Assembly (NCBI GenBank): GCA_021792975.1
Contig: JAJYTR010000006.1
Coordinates: forward strand, 1-64,000
Reading direction: 5' to 3'
DNA: 64,000 bases
Source: Pseudomonadota bacterium
GTDB taxonomy: Bacteria > Pseudomonadota > Gammaproteobacteria > Xanthomonadales > Rhodanobacteraceae
In this document: positions 61,304-64,000 of the stretch, one piece after another
Layout of the letters: each line of letters opens with the position of its first letter
Position numbering within the stretch: the first letter of the stretch is position 1
The notes under the pieces: model-generated
Seen by the model: only the letters and a program-made list of their open reading frames with translations
The model's database searches: none
What the model was told of the DNA's origin: nothing
Position numbers and translations under genes: made by a program

Positions 61304-62055
61304 GGCGCGGTCTCCTTGGATGCGGGGCCGAGTCCGAGCGCGGCGCGGCGGCGCGTGTTCTGGGTCTCGACGTAATCGTGCACGACACGGCGCACGCGGC
61401 CCCAGCGCGGCGTGCGCGGGTGCACCAGGGCGGCGAGCCCCAGTCGCGCCAGCAGACCCACGGGCAGCCTGGCGACCAGTCCCCTGACGATCGCCACCAG
61501 CCAGGGCTGCGCCAGCGGCTGGCCGGTGCGCCGGAAGAAGCGGCGCAGCAGGCGCCCTTCCTCGATGCGCCCGGTGGCGAACACCTGCGCCGAGAACTCC
61601 TCGTCGAACGCCATCGACGGGTTGGTCGGCACGTGGCCCTTCAGTTCGAGCCATTGCGCGGTGGCCTTCATCACGCCCTCGGGCACCACGTCGCGCGGAC
61701 AGGCGTAGGTGCATTTGTGGCAGGACACGCACTGCCAGATGATCTCCTTGTCCCGCAGCAGTTCCTGCTCCATGCCGAGGCGGATCAGGTAGATCCAGTA
61801 GCGCGGGTTGAAATCCGGGTTGATGGCGTTGACGGTGCAGGCATTGGTGCAGGAGCCGCACTGCCAGCAGCGGTGGATGTTCTCGCCGCCCGGCAGGGCG
61901 GCGATCTCGTCCTGCAGCCGTTCGTTGTAGTCGGTCAGCACCCGCGCGCCGATGAAGGTGCTCCAGTCGCCGGAAACATCGACGCCCTCCAGCACCAGGT
62001 GCTCCTGGCGTCTGAGATCCTCCTTGCGGATCAGCGATTTCTCGTGGATGGGCAT
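61300..62055 (-). CDS. hdrC2: heterodisulfide reductase subunit C-like iron-sulfur protein (sHdrC2)
   Basis: Two 4Fe4S motifs CWQCGSCTNACTVNAI and CVSCHKCTYACPRDV; overlaps hdrB2 start. Confidence 0.9.
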   Translation of the reverse strand: MPIHEKSLIRKEDLRRQEHLVLEGVDVSGDWSTFIGARVLTDYNERLQDEIAALPGGENIHRCWQCGSCTNACTVNAINPDFNPRYWIYLIRLGMEQELLRDKEIIWQCVSCHKCTYACPRDVVPEGVMKATAQWLELKGHVPTNPSMAFDEEFSAQVFATGRIEEGRLLRRFFRRTGQPLAQPWLVAIVRGLVARLPVGLLARLGLAALVHPRTPRWGRVRRVVHDYVETQNTRRRAALGLGPASKETAP

Positions 62056-62063
62056 GTGCGGTC

Positions 62064-62906
62064 CTAGCCGGGAGCCGCGGTCACGGCTGCGACCGCGGCG
62101 GGCGGCTTGAGCTTGATCCGCAGGCCGTCCCCGGACCAGCAGTCGAGCCCCAGCAACCGCCGGGTATGGGCCAGCGGATCTTCCTCACCGGTGAAGTCGC
62201 GCTTGAGGTAGGCGCCGCCGCGGTCATTGATGTAGCGCGCGTAGATCTGCGCACAGAGCAGGTCCTGCAGCAGGGCGAGGTCGCGGTACATGCCCGCCTC
62301 GCGCAGGAAACCGTCCAGTTCGCGGCGCAGGGTGCGGAACGTCCCGACGCGGTCGGAGGGCAGCATGGCCGCCGCCGCGTCGTCCTCGAACCAGATCTCG
62401 CGCAGCACGCCGCTGCCGACCGCCGCGTCCCACATCCAGCGCGTCATCAGCGGCACGCGCTCGGGATCGGTGAAGTGCAGCAGTTCGGCGGCCAGGTCGC
62501 GCAGCCAGCGCTCGCGGGTGCCGCCGGGCACCCGGGCGAGGAAGGCGTCGAAGCGGTCCTGCAGGTCGCCGCCGCCGTCGAGCAGCGCGACCAGGTGCCC
62601 GTGCAGGGAGGCAAAGCCGTTCACCGCCAGCCAAGAAGCGACGTGCCGCCGCACGGTTGCCATCAGGGTGCACAGGGCAAGCAACGGCCCCTCCTCGAGA
62701 CCGGCGATGCGCCCGCCGCCGGCCAGTTCGCCGAACAGGCGCACCTTCAGCCGCAGCGCGTCGAGAACCGTCTCCAGTCCTCCGGCACGGGCGGCGGCAT
62801 CCCGCAGCGCCTGCAGACCCGCGCGCAGTGCCGGTCCGCTGAGATCGAGTGTCGGCAGGACCTCGACCGCTGCGGGGGTGGCGGGGACGGGAGGACGGCG
62901 GGTCAT
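62064..62906 (-). CDS. conserved hypothetical protein characteristic of sHdr loci (between hdrA and hdrC2)
   Basis: 280-aa ORF in the conserved 'hyp' position of hdrC1B1A-hyp-C2B2 loci. Confidence 0.75.
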   Translation of the reverse strand: MTRRPPVPATPAAVEVLPTLDLSGPALRAGLQALRDAAARAGGLETVLDALRLKVRLFGELAGGGRIAGLEEGPLLALCTLMATVRRHVASWLAVNGFASLHGHLVALLDGGGDLQDRFDAFLARVPGGTRERWLRDLAAELLHFTDPERVPLMTRWMWDAAVGSGVLREIWFEDDAAAAMLPSDRVGTFRTLRRELDGFLREAGMYRDLALLQDLLCAQIYARYINDRGGAYLKRDFTGEEDPLAHTRRLLGLDCWSGDGLRIKLKPPAAVAAVTAAPG

Positions 62907-62909
62907 GGC

Positions 62910-63959
62910 TCAGGCGATGGCCGCGGTCCGCTGCGCACCGGCCAGCGCCGCGATCGCGGCCGCCTGGCCCTGCGCGATCGAATCGTCGATGGTCTCCGGC
63001 CCGGTCGCCGCACCGGCGACGAATACGCCCGCGCGGTCGGTCATGCCGCTGCCCGCGTAGCTGGGCGCTTTCTGCAGGTAGCCGTGGCGTTCCAGCGCCA
63101 CGCCGAAAGTGGCCGCGATCTCGCGGTTGTCCACGTTGGGATCCATGCCGATCGCGTGCACGACCAGATCGAAGGGGATGGTGATGGGACGCTTGACCAG
63201 CGTGTCCTCCCCCTTCAGCACCAGCCGGCGGCCGTCCGAAGTGACTTCGGCGATGCGCGCCTTGATGTACTTCACCCGGTATTCCTCCTGGCTCTGCCAG
63301 TAGTACTTGTCCTCGTAGAGGCCGAAGGTGCGGATGTCCATGTAGTAGATGTAGACGCTGCACTGCGGCAGCGCCTCGCGGATTTCCATGGCGATGTTGG
63401 CCGATACCGTGCAGCAGATCTTCGAGCACCATTCGCGGCCGATCTGGCGGTCGCGCGAGCCCACGCAGAGCAGGATCGCGACGCGCTCGGGCGCACGGCC
63501 GTCGGAAGGACAGTGGATGCCGCGACCGGACGAGAGCATCTGCTCGACCTGGGTGGTGGTGACTACGTCGGGATAGGTGCCGAAGCCCCACTCGGGCTTG
63601 TTCACCGAGTCGAAATGGGTGAAGCCGGTGCACAGGATGGCCGCGCCGGCGCGGCGCGTGCGGCCGTCGGAAAGCGTGACCTCGAACGCGCCGGGGGTGC
63701 CGCGGAAGCCGGTGACCCGGGTGTCGGTCAGCACTTCGATCCGCGGATGGGACTGCACGCGCGCGACCATGCCGCCGATGGCGTCCCGCGCCCATTCGCC
63801 GGAAGGCACCAGCTTCGCGTAGCCGGACAGGATGGGCGCGCCGCCCAGGCGCCCGGCCTTGTCCACCAGCAGCACCGGCCGGCCGGTGGCGACCAGCGCG
63901 TGCGCCGCCGAAAGACCCGCCGGGCCGCCGCCCACTACCAGGATGGCGCCGTCGCTCAT
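62910..63959 (-). CDS. hdrA: heterodisulfide reductase subunit A-like flavoprotein (sHdrA)
   Basis: ILVVGGGPAGLSAAHALVATGRPVLLVDKAGRLGG; ILLCVGSRDRQIGREWCSKICCTVSANIAMEIRE; GVFVAGAATGPETIDDSIAQGQAAA. Confidence 0.92.
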   Translation of the reverse strand: MSDGAILVVGGGPAGLSAAHALVATGRPVLLVDKAGRLGGAPILSGYAKLVPSGEWARDAIGGMVARVQSHPRIEVLTDTRVTGFRGTPGAFEVTLSDGRTRRAGAAILCTGFTHFDSVNKPEWGFGTYPDVVTTTQVEQMLSSGRGIHCPSDGRAPERVAILLCVGSRDRQIGREWCSKICCTVSANIAMEIREALPQCSVYIYYMDIRTFGLYEDKYYWQSQEEYRVKYIKARIAEVTSDGRRLVLKGEDTLVKRPITIPFDLVVHAIGMDPNVDNREIAATFGVALERHGYLQKAPSYAGSGMTDRAGVFVAGAATGPETIDDSIAQGQAAAIAALAGAQRTAAIA

Positions 63960-64000
63960 GTCGCGGTTCCGGCCAGCGCGCGGCGCGGCACGTAGCCGGG
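63956..64000 (-). CDS. C-terminus of upstream gene, probably sHdrB1 (partial)
   Basis: ...PGYVPRRALAGTAT* with ATGA overlap to hdrA; identity inferred only from conserved locus order. Confidence 0.4.
   Translation of the reverse strand, partial: PGYVPRRALAGTAT

Noticed and set aside
62910-63959. Methanogen-type HdrABC or Hdr-Flx complex
   Set aside because: Locus order (A-hyp-C2-B2 with lbpA, dsrE, tusA, slpl) and short HdrA match the sulfur-oxidizing sHdr type; no Mvh/Flx/Fdh partners visible.

Overview
High-GC, gene-dense, gammaproteobacterial-type chromosomal window (Xanthomonadales/Rhodanobacteraceae-like by gene content; this is inference). About 55 coding regions are supportable. The standout region is ~50.6-64 kb. 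It holds most of a sulfur-oxidizing heterodisulfide-reductase-like (sHdr) locus on the minus strand: end of an upstream gene (probably hdrB1), hdrA, a conserved hypothetical, hdrC2, hdrB2, a ~150-aa hypothetical, a lipoate-binding LbpA/GcvH-like protein, DsrE3-like, TusA, a lipoate-protein-ligase-like sLpl and a FadL-type outer-membrane protein. Facing it on the plus strand is a lipoate-assembly operon: HDAC-family amidohydrolase, two LipS-type radical SAM proteins, a second sLpl-like ligase and a class-I-glutamine-amidotransferase-like protein lacking the nucleophilic Cys. Directly beside this (42.7-50.2 kb) is a Hyf-like six-subunit membrane complex whose 'hydrogenase' large subunit has lost the [NiFe]-binding cysteines (Ehr-type complex), preceded by an XRE regulator. 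The rest of the window is mostly housekeeping and envelope genes: ntrBC, porin-glnK-amtB with a candidate sigma54 promoter and tandem NtrC sites, mutM, a Gld-like ABC system, ubiE, folK/folB, tsaD/rpsU/yqeY, an alkaline phosphatase, two TonB-dependent receptors and gshA. There is also a MITE-like palindromic repeat (two inverted copies ~18 kb apart) and an intergenic palindromic repeat array. No CRISPR, rRNA or convincing tRNA was found. All family names are from reading the translations by eye; no searches were run.
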